Source of the DNA: Trichostrongylus colubriformis
Lineage: Eukaryota; Nematoda; Chromadorea; Rhabditida; Trichostrongylidae
Length of the DNA stretch: 64,000 nucleotides
Direction of reading: 5' to 3'
Assembly: GCA_963978905.1 (NCBI GenBank)
Contig: OZ022258.1
Span: forward strand, 32,239,282 to 32,303,281
The translations under genes and the position numbers were made by a program. The notes below the pieces were generated by a model. The model worked only from the letters and a program-made list of their open reading frames with translations, was not told the origin of the DNA and did not search any database. Below are positions 35,101 through 46,100 of the stretch, one piece after another; the stretch's first letter is position 1; every line of letters starts with the position of its first letter.

Positions 35101-38100
35101 ACGACTTCCCGTGGGAATTTGGCTAGAAAGGTCTCGCAATTCCATGAGTTGCGTTGTCTTTAAATCACATCCTGCAGAAACAATTTGGTTCACGAAGACT
35201 TCAATTCTACCAAAAATAATCGGTAACTCTCAGTTTGATCTCTGGTTGGGGCGAGTGAGGCTAAGCTCTGAATTATTTGTGACCTACTGACATTATGGTC
35301 GCAACAGCCGTCTTGGAGCTTTTCTATCCTCCACTTATAGTACTCAGATAGGGACTGGATCCCCTGTATGACCGTTTTTGCTCTACCTTCAAGGCATTCC
35401 TTCTAAGGGATGAGTTTTTCGATGGTTTCTGGTTCATTGCGCTCATGTACAAAGGTTTTGTAAATAGCCCAAATTTAATAAATTCCTCAACCTTCCAATG
35501 GGATTTGGGTGGCTTCAGGCTAACCTCTTTGAGGTATTGCACGCTCTGACAATGGGCCCCAGTGATTGTGACCTCGTCGGAGATGCCGGTAGTGTGACCG
35601 CCTGCGAGCTATTTCGCTCCAAGTCCTGGTCCGGACTTAGAAGCTACCCGCGGTTTTCCGTTCCAAGTATTAGCGCTCTTTGGACCTTCTCGCTGACGTG
35701 TCCCAATTTGAATTCCGTTCTATCGCTCAGTTTGTCGCCTCACTAAGCGCGCGCTAAGCATGAAGCCGAGCTCGGCCGCACCGGCCATTACAGAGTGATA
35801 ATTGGACTATTCTTCTGTTTGCTCTATTTCGAGTGTTATGTCCTTTCCGTCAGGGTTACGCTTGCAGGCTCCATTTTCTTGCCTTACTTCCTCATTAGGT
35901 TTTTAAAGGTTTTTCCTTCCCGCGCGGATCTTTTGTGGAAATGAAGAGACGTTTTCTATTGTCCAATGTAATATAAGCGCTGATAAAATCAACTGATGGT
36001 ATAGCGTTCGATTCCAAGGCATCAAAACTCGGACCAGTCTAAATGAAACAAACGTAATAAATACGGTGAGTGAGGCCAGCGCGAGTCAAGCACTTCAAGA
36101 CCATACATCAGAAATGTGGTGGTTCAGTGGATTTATTGTGAGTCAATGCTAAAGGTGAGGAGGAGGGAGGATATAATGCGTTTGTCGAATAAAAGGGATC
36201 GCAGTCAACGTAATGGAATGTATGGAACGTCGTCTCAGACGGTGAGAGACGAGAGATTATTGTAATCGACGACGGTAGTACCTGCGCTATAATTTTCCAA
36301 GAGAGGGTAACGTCAGACATGGATGAGGTGAAACCACGTCATAGAGTCGCTTTTTTCAGGATGTTGATTTGGCTCGAGATGTCTTGAAGTCGGATACTTG
36401 CTCTATGCGGATTCCAGAACTTGACCTAGAGGTTATTGACCAGGTGTCTAGCCATTGGAAAACATTTCAAAAGGTCATTACAGGTGGGATCAGGCGCTCT
36501 CTGTGGTCGTTTTACAACAGCTGAAGGTCTCCTCACAGCTACACGAGAGCAACTGTCTTCTGTGAGTTTCTATTTCTGGTATTTTAGAAATAAAAAGTCG
36601 CTTTCTAGTACATATAATGGGGAGGGGGTGTTCGCTCATCAACAGATAAAGCAATGAGATATGTTAATGAGCAGTTCATCTTCTTCACAAATTTTTAGCT
36701 GCTTCGCTGAAACTCCGGTCAGAGGGCACTGCGCTCATTCTGTTGGGTCATTCCATAAGTAATGTCGTTTTTCCGGACATAATTTTTTCCTATGAAATTA
36801 CAAGTTTTTGCAGCATATCATAAATCATTCGGAAGAAAATTTTCTGTTCTACAAAACGACGTGTTCAGTTTTCGTGTATGTTGAGATGGCGCCGACATTT
36901 AGGCTGGCAAAGGAGCGGTCCAGCAGACAAAAAATGGCCAAACCGGCAATCAAAAACACTATATTTTACTTGAGGAAAACTAACCAATCATGCGTTCCGT
37001 ACTTGGCCCCGACCTCTCCTGCATGTTCCATCAGTCGGTTGCTTGAAAAGTCACGTCGCTCTTTTTCCACATATAGTTTTTCCGCCACAATTCGGTGATT
37101 TTAGACAATCTCTTCGAACCAAGGCAAGAAAATTTTCTCTACCAATCGGTTGAGAGTGCTGAAATATTGAGAACAGGTGGTGGGTAGGAACAGGGAAATA
37201 CCACTGACCGGATTCCTTGATTTTCTCATGGAAAAAATAAATTGTGAAAAATTTCAACTGGACCCCTATCACATGGTATTGGAACTCAAGGTGAATCGCG
37301 GCCAAAACAAACTAGAAAGGTGTCCTCGATATAGCAGAAAAAGTTCTTCGAAGTGGTTCATAAAACAACTCTAAGCAAGAGTTTGAAAGAAAAAATTTCA
37401 TTTTGAATAAGTGTGGATGCTTTCGAAAAAAGATTTTGGGAAAAGAACGACACGACTTCTTGTCAACTACATATTGGGAGTTGTAGAAGAGGTCAAGACT
37501 AAGTACGCTGACTGGTTGATTTTCCTAAAGTGAAATATAGTATTTCAATAGATTGCCGGTTTGGCCAATTTATGTTGGTTGGACCTACCGCTTCGCCAGC
37601 CTCAATGTCGGCCCCATTCTAACAAACTCAGAGAATGAACATTTTGTAGAGCAGAAGATCTCTTTCGAACAATATATGATATGCCGCAAAACTTGTAATT
37701 TTATAGGAAAATTCATGCTCAAAAAAAAACGACATTACTTATGGAATGACCCAGTAGTTTCACCTGAACCGATAGGTCCTCTTGTAACTTTCCAAAAAAC
37801 TGAAAGCAATTCAAATAAGGAATCTCATGGCTCACAAATCAAGCTTAGATCATATTTCTTAATTCTTTGCGAAAATTTAGCCACTCTGCTGTCATTCAAT
37901 CGATTTTCCAGCAGTCATCGTTTTTCATGGGTGACAGCGCTTCTATTGGCGAGAGAAGTCAGATAGAGAAATTCCTCGACCAATTTGACGAGGTAGTTCC
38001 TGTCTTGAACTAATGTAGTAACCTCTATAATTGAATGTTGAAACTCATTTTTTTCAGATTCTGAATTTGAAAAGGGGTATCACTATCATACTTGATGATC

Positions 38101-38621
38101 CAGCTGGCAATAGCTATATTCAGGTGAGTCTCATCCGACTCTTTTATCCTTGTTTTTATGTTTGTAGTTATTAAAAGTGGAGGAAGCACTGAAAATTATC
38201 TGTGTTCTGTGGTGTTGAGAATTTCAATTTCAGAGCTTGGGTGATGCAATGGGTGATCCGCGTCTTCGCAAAGAGTTCTACGAGCGCACATTTGAGCAAA
38301 ATGAAGAGCTGGGTCTGAATGATATGAAGGTAGTTCGAATGATTCTTATTAAAGTTGGCTTACAGATGATTTGTGGTGACATATTCGGGCGGTCACTGAA
38401 ACGCGCAATTATGTGAATAGGAGTTGGGTGACCGCCGGGTGGTTGTGATGATGAGCCCGAAGAAGTGCGATTTTTGAAGTTTCAAACGCTTTTAGGAAAT
38501 CAACCAGGTTCTTTGGCTTCTTTGATTGTGATATGTTGAGTTGTACATTCGTGTCATTCAGGTAGAAAACTATGGCGAGCTTGAACCGTTAAAGGAGGAC
38601 GGAGACGAAGAATCTGCTTAG
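17200..38621 (+). CDS. zpr-1: Zinc finger protein ZPR1
   Basis: Fourteen predicted exons: 17200-17220, 17283-17363, 18012-18131, 18185-18317, 18393-18550, 18647-18780, 19685-19806, 30717-30847, 36360-36431, 36484-36561, 37912-37992, 38058-38123, 38234-38329, 38562-38621. They total 1,353 nt, 450 aa, close to the usual ZPR1 length, and all phases fit. There are two ZPR1 modules. Finger 1 is CMNC-X25-CPHC (Cys 28, 31, 57, 60) and finger 2 is CPDC-X25-CDNC, each followed by the conserved block (NNEIQSG, TNEVKSGG; ITTVEGIL, FTTAEGLL; LHDPTGNCFIQN, LDDPAGNSYIQ). ZPR1 binds eEF1A and growth-factor receptor tails and moves to the nucleus in animals. Finger 2 is split by a 10.9-kb intron. The exon 9 end is uncertain: a donor at 36444 would add four residues. 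Confidence 0.93.
17407..17647. mobile_element. Mutator-like MITE, 241 bp, 9-bp target duplication
   Basis: Inverted ends begin GGGTGGGGTCCACGAGG. A 9-bp direct repeat AAGTTTTTC flanks it at 17398-17406 and 17648-17656. The GC-rich core (GCAGTGTGGCATGAGTGG, GACGCAGTCACGCTCGGCC) is shared with 20571-20809. It sits in intron 2 of zpr-1. Confidence 0.85.
19919..20289. mobile_element. Palindromic MITE, about 370 bp
   Basis: Ends pair as AGGCCGCGGTCATAC and its near reverse complement GTATGACCGGCCT. The inner arms (CTGCGTCAGTTGACGC and GCGTCAATTTACGCAG; GACCCAACCACACTACAGTA and its complement) pair to a centre near 20090. A related copy lies at 50890-51130. No clear target duplication is seen. It lies at the start of the giant zpr-1 intron 7. 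Confidence 0.75.
20571..20809. mobile_element. Mutator-like MITE, 239 bp, 9-bp target duplication
   Basis: Flanked by TGAGATTAT at 20562-20570 and 20810-20818. Ends are GGGTGTGTGCTGATATGAC and its near complement. The core matches 17407-17647, but the outer 25-30 bp are different. Confidence 0.82.
20810..22425. other. Unassigned part of zpr-1 intron 7
   Basis: Short frames on both strands with no recognisable family. Ends in a TA-rich run (22400-22425), a natural mariner target. Confidence 0.4.
22426..23324 (-). mobile_element. mariner element with decayed transposase, 899 bp
   Basis: Inverted ends TTAGGTTGATTCATAATAAA flanked by TA (22424-22425 and 23325-23326). The minus strand encodes broken mariner transposase. 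Near the N-terminus there is FASGDYSIEDENRG in one frame. The C-terminal block is YPPYSPDLTPSDFHLFSHSQ followed by FWSKGIHDLPIPWQKVIDKD. The frames differ between parts, so it is inactive. Confidence 0.88.
23545..26300 (-). pseudogene. LINE ORF2: AP endonuclease and reverse transcriptase, broken
   Basis: The endonuclease starts LYTNIRSIH followed by a stop near 26254, then FDIVTLSETWL, KKGGGVAVLAKK and MTGDFNLPDIDW. A frame change with probable loss near 25800 leads to APPLGTSDHNSLVLEL. The RT has PNNYRPISITSI, then FRSDRQ-like and AQGSVLSPLFNIF blocks and the catalytic FADD near 24420. The C-terminus ends VQAFKNSVDRHLVP at 23545. Stops or shifts near 26254, 25800, 25190 and 24777, plus a 62-bp duplication at 24120-24243, inactivate it. 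Confidence 0.85.
24120..24243. repeat. 62-bp tandem duplication inside RT
   Basis: GATTCCTGGTGATGAGG to TGCGCCATCT is present twice in a row (24120-24181, 24182-24243) without visible differences. 62 is not a multiple of three, so it shifts the RT frame. Confidence 0.9.
26318..27154 (-). CDS. LINE ORF1 protein
   Basis: An uninterrupted 278-codon frame. A helical, coiled-coil-like stretch (about residues 45-95) is followed by a Ser-rich linker. A folded part (IVLIGLPESS, LGIECSPLTVYRMG, PRLLKVVLPS) with the pattern of the RRM-like domain of LINE ORF1 proteins follows, then a basic segment (TREERNRARAERLARR). Such proteins coat the LINE RNA in the cytoplasm. It is intact, unlike ORF2. Confidence 0.7.
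   Translation of the reverse strand: MDTPLSSLRIQERPIKRSCIDRSPPMPSDKFDQDVALLMEDQSLSQHLRSVLGTLLEDRKFLQTVLCRNRELSEEVLSLRAQNAELKGAISGSAKSVSSPSHKISEPSPNTSSVLSVSPDEIERKRSIVLIGLPESSAQLPSERLVSDRNILKSIFDYLGIECSPLTVYRMGRANVAFPRLLKVVLPSSFYANQVLRRAPRLKYFSIPKIFIRPFLTREERNRARAERLARRGTSSHKPVETQDNLIRDQRSPELINVSDVSIQTIPPATDQTCSSNL
27512..29128. mobile_element. Giant palindrome of Penelope-like 3' ends
   Basis: Arms 27512-28312 and 28325-29128 are inverted copies with only 12 bases between them. Each arm encodes the end of a Penelope-like protein. On the plus strand of the right arm there are PPPNLKHLLTYPRVHEERCG, GCSYCGD, DTVYLIECRGCGQKCVGET, KRVDEHRRAL and SPEINSRDELHD. Stops and one-base gaps break the frame. 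It lies in zpr-1 intron 7. Confidence 0.88.
28363..28820 (+). pseudogene. GIY-YIG endonuclease tail in right palindrome arm
   Basis: Nuclease core VYLIECRGCGQKCVGETKR and DEHRRAL, then KVLHRSVE and a stop, with the tail LEALEMKRLSPEINSRDEL resuming in another frame. There is a stop just before MCQLRDT. This is a decayed copy of the protein seen at 7975-8818. The left arm carries the same sequence inverted. Confidence 0.75.
29026..30539. repeat. Second giant palindrome, modular
   Basis: Arms 29026-29776 and 29790-30539, centre 29783, loop about 13 bases. The outer 100 bp of the left arm is also the end of the previous palindrome. Inside each arm a module recurs about every 165 bp with the core TCGATAGAGC, a T-rich loop and GCTCTACAA (29185, 29357, 29523, 29670 in the left arm). 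This core can itself fold as TAGAGC/GCTCTA. No protein family is recognised. Confidence 0.88.
31078..31247. repeat. 85-bp tandem duplication with internal inverted repeat
   Basis: Copies at 31078-31162 and 31163-31247 with a few differences. Each has CTACGCAAC early and GTTGCGTAG late, which pair. It is in zpr-1 intron 8. Confidence 0.85.
31335..31550. repeat. Dispersed repeat shared with 36160-36290
   Basis: Both places share TATAATG, GTTTATCGAATAA or GTTTGTCGAATAA, GAACGTCGTTTCAGAC or GAACGTCGTCTCAGAC and GTAATCGACGACG in the same order. Both are intronic in zpr-1. Confidence 0.65.
32330..32960. repeat. Imperfect tandem array, unit about 220 bp
   Basis: CTGGGCACAGTGGGCGGAGC at 32526 and CTGGGCACAGTGGGCGAAGC at 32750 mark the period. 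GGGCATGGGACAAGAAGTAAGG (split by one change) and GGGCAAGAAGTAAGGAACAC recur likewise. Preceded by a TCCGTCCGTCCCTC run at 32250. The same family appears near 11450-11610. Confidence 0.6.
33300..35740 (-). pseudogene. Degraded BEL/Pao gag relic
   Basis: On the minus strand near 35500-35230, one frame reads FVHERNEPETIEKLIP then KECLEGRAKTVIQGIQSLSE, the Gag pattern of Pao elements (compare the intact Gag of the 41-kb element). Further on, 34589-34389 has FCNRRNHVSAACRMV, a damaged zinc-knuckle region. Frames at 34392-34204, 33888-33673 and 33653-33300 are compatible but not assigned. It has stops, no LTR was recognised and it lies in zpr-1 intron 8. Confidence 0.55.
36744..37753. mobile_element. 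TIR element of about 1 kb, mariner-like ends
   Basis: Inverted repeats of about 165 bp begin TGGGTCATTCCATAAGTAAT at both ends. The interior has no recognisable transposase. A GT dinucleotide flanks both ends, so the target duplication is unsettled. The arms contain TTCTGTTCTACAAAA and TCTGCTCTACAAAA, like the module core of the 29-30.5 kb palindrome. It lies in zpr-1 intron 10. Confidence 0.75.
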
Positions 38622-40177
38622 GATAGCTTAAACTGAGCATGTGACCTGTGCCATGGGATGAATATAGTTAATTCCCGGTTCGTTCTTTCGCAGCTCGCCT
38701 GATGGTATTTTTTCTATTCCTGCAGTTCATGTTATCTTCGTCCCATATATTTATACTCTTCTCTTGTGTCAAAATGACTGGAGAAGTAGATCATGTCAAA
38801 TTTTGTGAGCTTCTTAGCATTTGAGCGCCTGCCAGAGTACGTATCACTCCTTGAGAATCTAGAGTGCACTGGTCATCCTTTTTGGCGGCGCCATTTTTCG
38901 AATCAACGATTTTACTCATGAAACCACTCCCTTTTTAGTCCTCAATTAATGCTCAGTTGGCCAGAATTCGGTGGACCGTCATCTCAATGAACTAATTTTG
39001 TGGAAGCATAGCTAAAGCTTCCTAAAAGTGACGTAGAGGGCGTAAAGCGGCGAAAGTCTCGTGCACTTTTCTCCGCTTCTCCTTTCTTCCTTTCTCCTTT
39101 TACGTGTGCTCGGTCTCCTCGAGTTGAGTGCCTCATCAATGTTCCGGTTCTATGCTTTTCACTTGTATTATTTTTTTCTTCTAGCGCGGTCTCATTTCTT
39201 TTCATGCTTCATATGTCACGTAAGAGAAAGTATTTTCAGCAGGACTTATGTGATTGTTTTTTGCCGTTACGTAGGCTTTCAAATTGTTGATATTACAGCT
39301 TCATTAAAAGTTCATTCGAACCTGTAGTCTCGTTTTCTTACGAAAGTTTCAGATAATTGATACAAAAAGATGTCAATGTAACTCACTCTTCAACATTTCT
39401 TCTAACTATTTCGCTCCTGATGTTTTTAGAGATGTACTTCACATACCTGGTGCATCCTACAATCACAGATTTCTAGTTTTTAACACAAACGAGAGACTAC
39501 CTTCAACGACTCTACTATACGGGATACACCAGAACATTCTGGATGAGCTCTTAAGGCGTTGGATACAATGATTCACCGTCTTTTTTTGCTTCCCGTAGTG
39601 AAGGTGCAGTTACTGTGTGGCCTAGCACTGAAGAGAAATCAAAGAAAAAACAAGCGGTACGAGCTTGTGCGGGCGTGAAGCCCAAACGTCACCTGCGGCA
39701 CGGTCGACACATCCATGGGAGGGCCAGACTGAGCCTAGATGGTGTTGGGACATACGTTTACTTAAGCATTTTATTTGTATATGTGTTTTACCTGTTCTCA
39801 GCTCATGCAATATGGCATGTCCATCAATAAATAAATAATTAAATACGTGGGGCTCAGTAGCATTAGGCCGAGTTTACTTTTCGGTGTCGGCAGCGAGGCG
39901 TGGCGGGGTATCTGCGTCTTAGCCTGTGCCACCCTGTTTCGTTGCCGCGTCCTCTCTGCACCTCCCCGTGCCACTCTGCCACGCTGCCTGTGAACGCAGT
40001 CACGCCCTGCAGGAGAGAAGTATGAACGCGGATTCGCATCATTTTCCTGGCGTGCTGAAATAAAGATGATTTATTTATGGTGTATGGTTAAACTTTATTA
40101 CGCTTCTGTGATACTGATTATTAATTCTCTTTTAACAGCATCGATCTAAAGATCGATGGTGGCGTGCATGGGCGATA
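38622..40177. other. Intergenic space between convergent genes
   Basis: About 1.55 kb between the stop codons of zpr-1 and the acyltransferase. A segment at about 39500-39840 ends in ATAAATAAATAATTAAAT and may be the 3' end of a non-LTR element or SINE. A GC-rich stretch at 39880-40030 loosely resembles the core of the Mutator-like MITEs. No coding exon is seen. Confidence 0.45.
40094..40099 (-). terminator. Poly(A) signal of the acyltransferase gene
   Basis: AATAAA on the minus strand, 79 bp beyond the stop codon at 40178-40180. Confidence 0.55.
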
Positions 40178-43100
40178 TTATAGCGATTTCTGGCGTTTCA
40201 ATCTCATCTTCTCCGCGGCTTCCTTGCTGATGGTGGAATATGTGTCGAGCATCATAGATCGCACTTTTTCCGAAAGGGTTGGGACGTCCTTTTCTGTTAG
40301 CTGCAAGACAATTATTATTGGATATTTTTTACCATTTTAATTGTAGAAGTCATTACGACACCTGTAAAAGATCTGATGATTTTTTTCATGTATTTAGGGT
40401 TTTCGGCGGGTTTTTATTAATCACCGTGAGGGTCTAAGCTTTGCGGGTGCATGGTCTACAAACATCCGGTCCCAAGATTCTGTTTTCCATAAACCATCTT
40501 CTAACACTGATATGCTCAGGCACGGAGAGTATCCTGAATCGTATGGACTTCGCATGACGACTTATTGTTGAATCAAAAACATGTATACTTCCGCAAAAAA
40601 TTCCCCATATCATAATTTAGAATCCCACCCAGAATAAGAAATGTTAGAATTGTTAGAATCGACTCTGATCCTTTGACGGGAATACAGTCGAGGACGGGAA
40701 AAGCGGTTGCGAGTCATCTCACCGTTCAGGTCGACCTATGGACATGGGAGATATGCCTCCTGAATGTCTCAAGAGATGAGTTGATCGGCTATCTAATGGA
40801 AAATAGAGGTTTGAAGTGTGTCCTAGCGAAAAAAAACGAAACGGAACTGACGAAACCCTGAAAGCGGGCACCTTCCACGCGTCCATTCTCACAGCGAATG
40901 TGTTTTCCGCCCGATGTTTACTCTAATCATGTTTTTCGACCGACCATTTTCCCCTCCTGTACCGCTTCAACCAAGACTGCAGCTGTTGTGGACTCACAAC
41001 CTTTTCGTACTAATATAATAACATGTCCATGACAAATACATTTGGTTGATAACGATGAGCACCTTTGATTATGCACTGAATGATAAGTATCACTCAAAAT
41101 GTACCCATAGGCATGAACCAAGCATATCCTAAGTAGGTATCCTGGAGTGCTATGAAGTAGTTCCCCTTAGGCGCGGCACTCCCTTTCATGCCTACTAGCA
41201 ATTATCCCCACAAGCCAACTAGTGGCGAACTTAGATATTATGTAGTGGGTCCGCCCACATTATCGTGTATATATACCCAGTGAAATATAATATTAATGTT
41301 CTTGTACGTAACGTCGTAATAAACCTTTGTTACACGTGCGTATAGTTATCCATTGGTCACCTACCAAATTGGTGCATCGGCCGTTGGAATAACACAAGTG
41401 CCCTGCTTTTCTCCGCGAGTCCTCACACGAGGAACCAGAAAAGTCAGCCAATCACTCTTTTGCGCTAGCTCTCTTCTGAGAGACAAAAGAGTTACTCAGT
41501 TCTTCTTCGCGAGTCCTCCCCAGAGGAACCAGAAGAACAAAAAACCAACTCCTTCTCTGCGCGTTCTCTTCGGAGAAACCAGAAGGATCTACATACAATT
41601 TCCAACCACTTGGAAACCAAAAGTTCTTCTCTGTGCGTCCTCGACTGAGGAACCAGAAGAACAAAACCAAGCTTCCTCAGCGACTTCTCTCAGGAGAATC
41701 CAGGAAGCCAACAAATTTCCTTTCCTGCGAGTTCTCTCAGGAGAAACCAGACGGAAATTTGAGTTCTTTCAACTTTACAAGAAAGAACAAATAACAAGAC
41801 CTTCTTTGACAGCCTCCACTGAGGAACCAGAAGGCAACTCTCAATTTCTTGCGCGAGTCCTCAACCGAGGAACCCAAGAACAACACCGGAAAGACCCGCG
41901 TGGCAGGAACAATTCTATTGCGGAACCAGCGAAGCTTTATAAAGCCGCTGATACGCTTTAAATTGTGAAAAAAAGATCCATTTGACACTCAGAATCAGTT
42001 GCCAAACTTACAAAATGGCCGAAATTCAAGTGTTCAAAACAAAGATCACCAACGCTTGCGTTTTAATCAAGTCTAGTGATCCACAAATCACTAACTTGGA
42101 TCAAGCATTCACATTTCCTCAACAAATTGAGGAGTGTAGAGCCTACATAGCAGAAAAAACTGCTCAGCTAAATAACCTCACAAGGACTATCAGCTCTGCA
42201 AAGCAGTTTCATGACTCCTGCGTCAAGGGAGCCATCGAAACCATCAATGGGCGAGCTGAGCACAAGGAACGAGAGAAGCTCATGCTGGACTTAAACAGAC
42301 ACCTGGAATCGGAATCAAACAGCCTGGAGATCCAAGTTATACAATGGCTGAACCAAATCGACTTCAGAAAGGAGGAGCTACTACAACAAACTTCTCTACT
42401 GGCTTCATCTACACCCCTTCACAGCCAAGCTGTCGCAAATACTAACAGCAGCTGTCAGGAGTGGTCGAGCGGCGCCATAACACCACAAGAGCGCAACGTT
42501 CGGGTCAGACGCCCACTACTGGAAGTACCCACATTCTCTGGGAACCACAGGGAATTCAACACATTCTGGTCCGTATTTGAGTCGCTAATCCATAATGATG
42601 CCGACTTGAGCGACCAGGAGAAGTTCTTATTCCTGAAGCAAGCCCTAAAAGGAAAAGCGGCCGCTTCCATAAGCAGTATCCCAGTAATGGGAGAAAAGTA
42701 CGTCGTAGCTATCAATATACTGAAGAAGCACTACGACCGATCCGCAAGTATAGCGGATATATTGATAAATGAAATCGAGCGTCTTCCACGAGCTCAAGAA
42801 AATCCAAGGAGCTGCCGTGAAACTCTCGATGCCATTTCTTCTCGCATTATACACTTGGAACAAACCGGTGTACCCATGAATGCCGACCGAATGTGGAGAC
42901 GACTGATACTTTCTAAATTCACAGAATCGATCTGTGTCGCAGTGCTAAGGAAAGAAAATGAAGTCGGAAGCCCATTTGAAGTCAACGAGATTATTGAGCA
43001 TATCGATGAAATGATCACCCTGCAAGAGACTACGGAACTCACAACTAGAACACTCTTCGGCTCTCAACAAAGCAACCATAGCAGTCACCGAGGACAGCAG

Positions 43101-46100
43101 GAAAGGTCATTTAACAATCGACCGAATTTCAATCATAGAGCCAAACTAACATGTCTTTGTGGGGGTACACACCCACCACAGCACTGCAACAGATTCAGCT
43201 CGCCGGTGGAGCGCCGAGCCGAAGCAAGACGACAAGGAGTTTGCTGGAGGTGCTTTAACAATGGGCATAATTCCAAAATGTGTCCTACTGTTGGCAAGTG
43301 TCCAAAATGCAACGAAGACCACCACTCTTCCCTTTGTATTGGTACTGGCAACAGACAACCAACAGCAAATCCATCGATTCAAAGGAATGGCCTATCTTCA
43401 ATGACGCATTCTCAACCGCCATCAAGAAGCACCATCCCAATGGAGAACAACCGCTTCAAATCGATTGCAAGAGAAAATCATCAACCAAGAGGGAACAGTC
43501 GTGTTCAAACGTTATCAAACACGACTCCTCAGGGAAGTATAACAGCCGAACCAAACCAACCGGCTCTTCATCAACATGTGCTGCAAATAGCATCAGCACA
43601 GATCTTCAGCGAGTCAGATATGGATTATCAATTGATTACACTTCTCCTGGACTCAGGAGCTCAACGAAGCTTTATCAAGTCATCACTGAGAGCTTCACTT
43701 AAGCTACCAACGGTTCAATCTACATCGTTCACCACTGTAGGAATGGGAGAATTGCGCGAGTCCTTCAAATCCGACGAAGTTCGTGTCACGTTGAAAAGCT
43801 GCCACAGCTCAAAAAAGCTTCAGCGTGTTCCAGTTTTTACCAAAGAAAAACTGACAACAGCTACAAAAACTGCCGTACTATCTGAGGAAGACAAAAAGTT
43901 CATAAGAGGAAAGAAGATCGCGATCGCACAGCAGAATCTCTTGCCTATGGACGTATTGCCCGATCTCCTTATCGGACAAGATCTACTGCACCAAATACTC
44001 GACCACAGCTCTGCTACTATCAGATTGCCATCCGGACTGATCCTCACGCCCACCATATTTGGGTACACGATATCCGGGACCAGTGGCAGACCTGAACTTA
44101 CGAACGAGAGTTCGGATTCACAGTGCAGCTCGCTCATCGTAGCCACACCTCTTACATCTTCCAAAGATGGCTATAAAACGGATATCAAAAATCTATACGA
44201 ATTGGAGTCGCTTGGAATAAACACGGACAGCGGCACAGACGAGGCGTCCATCATCAAATTCATGGAGGACTATAGAAAAACCATCACAATCGAAAACGGA
44301 ATCATCACTGCTGGATTTCCATTCACCGAAGAGGTGAAAAATCTCAAGGACAACTTCAACGTTGCTTATCGAAGACTGCAAAATCTCATGCGTACCCTTC
44401 ATGGAGACAAGGAGAAACTGACGCTGTACAACGACACGCTCGCCGAATACCTTGAAGAAGGAATAATCGAGGAAGCGAGTAAATTTTCGAAAAGTGTCGC
44501 CACTTTCTACCTTCCTCATAGACATGTATGGACGCCGTCTAAGTCAACTAAGCTTCGTGTAGTTTTCGATGCGTCTTCGCACGCTAAAGATGAATACAGT
44601 CTCAACGATGTCATCTTCGAAGGTCATTCACTGACACCATTTATCCATGAAGTGGTTCTTAAGTTCCGCACACACCTTAATACTATGGTGGCGGACATAC
44701 AAAAGGCGTTCCTACAAATACGTTTGCCTGAGGAGCATAGAGATGTCACCAGGTTTCTCTGGGTCAAAGATCCCACACTCCCACCAACAGGAAGCAACCT
44801 CAAATACTTCCGATTTTGCCGTGTTCCATTCGGCATCAATGCAAGTCCAGCCATCTTAAACCAGTCTATACTCAAGCATATTGAAGAATCACAATCGGAA
44901 ATCATCTCAGAACTTTCCAACTCGCTCTACGTCGATAATGTGCTATTGGAAGGCAGAAACGCGAAAGACTTGATCCGGAAATATACCGAGTCGAAAAGAC
45001 TTTTCGCTTCCATCGGAATGAACCTACGAGACTACCTCTCTAATTCTGTTTCCGTCAACAACAGTATAGAGGAGCCAGATCGAGCGAAGTCAACGGAAAT
45101 CAAGGTTCTCGGAATCCATTGGAACGCAATCAAAGATACTATTACTCTGCAATGTATCACTAAGCACTTCAACAAGATCTCTAAGCGAACAGTTCTTAGC
45201 CAGATCAATGGATATTGTTACGATCCGCTTGGATTACTGTCACCATTGATGACACCGGCCAAAATCTTCCTCCAAGACCTCCATAAAAAGAAATATGGAT
45301 GGGACGACTCCCTCTCAGAAGAAGATACAAACACGTGGAAATCAATCATGTCGGACATAGATGGATTTGAAGTGACCTTACCAAGAAAGGTCGTGGAAAA
45401 GGATGGAACCACAAAGCACACCTTGTCGATATTTGTGGATAGCTCAAAACGCGCCTACGCCTGTTGTATCTATGTGACAACAGCGTCTGCTACAGGCGTC
45501 AAAGAGACAAAGCTATTCACTGCAAAATCGAAAATTGCGCCGATAAAGAAGGAGCAAACAATACCACGTTTGGAGCTTCTTTCTATATTTATTGGACTAA
45601 GTCTGGCCGAGTCCACTATCAACAAGATCGATGTCACGTTTGAGCAAATTAATGTCTTCAGCGACTCGACCATCGCATTATGCTGGATACAAGGATACAA
45701 ACGCCTACCATCCATCGTGACCACACTTGTTCAAAAAATTGGTCTTATTACAAGACGAATACGAGAATGTAGCAACGTCACCTTCTACCATGTTCCGACT
45801 CACGAAAACACAGCTGACTGCGCAACAAGGGGAGTGTCTAAAAACAACTTCAACTCCCACCGTTGGTGGTCCGGTCCAGTGTGGTTGAACATGTCACCGG
45901 AAAATTGGCCAGTCAAAGATGCCACCAATCTACGAGAACAAAGCGACGATGAGGAAGCTGAAGCCTGCTATCACGCTTCTGCCTCTACGGTGCAGGTCAG
46001 GCATCCAGTATGGTCTCTAGAGAGTACAAACGACTACTCCAAAGTGATTCGGGTTACTGCTTACTGTGCTCGTTTCATTCGGAACGCCACAAAAGGCAAA

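Noticed and set aside
39615..39830. 71-codon plus-strand frame with a hydrophobic end
   Set aside because: Lies in what looks like the 3' end of a non-LTR element with an AAATAAATAA tail.
41353..41961. 202-codon open frame across the LTR end, primer site and leader of the BEL element
   Set aside because: It crosses the primer site, is out of frame with the polyprotein, and its repeats are better explained by conserved hairpins whose spacing is not a multiple of three.
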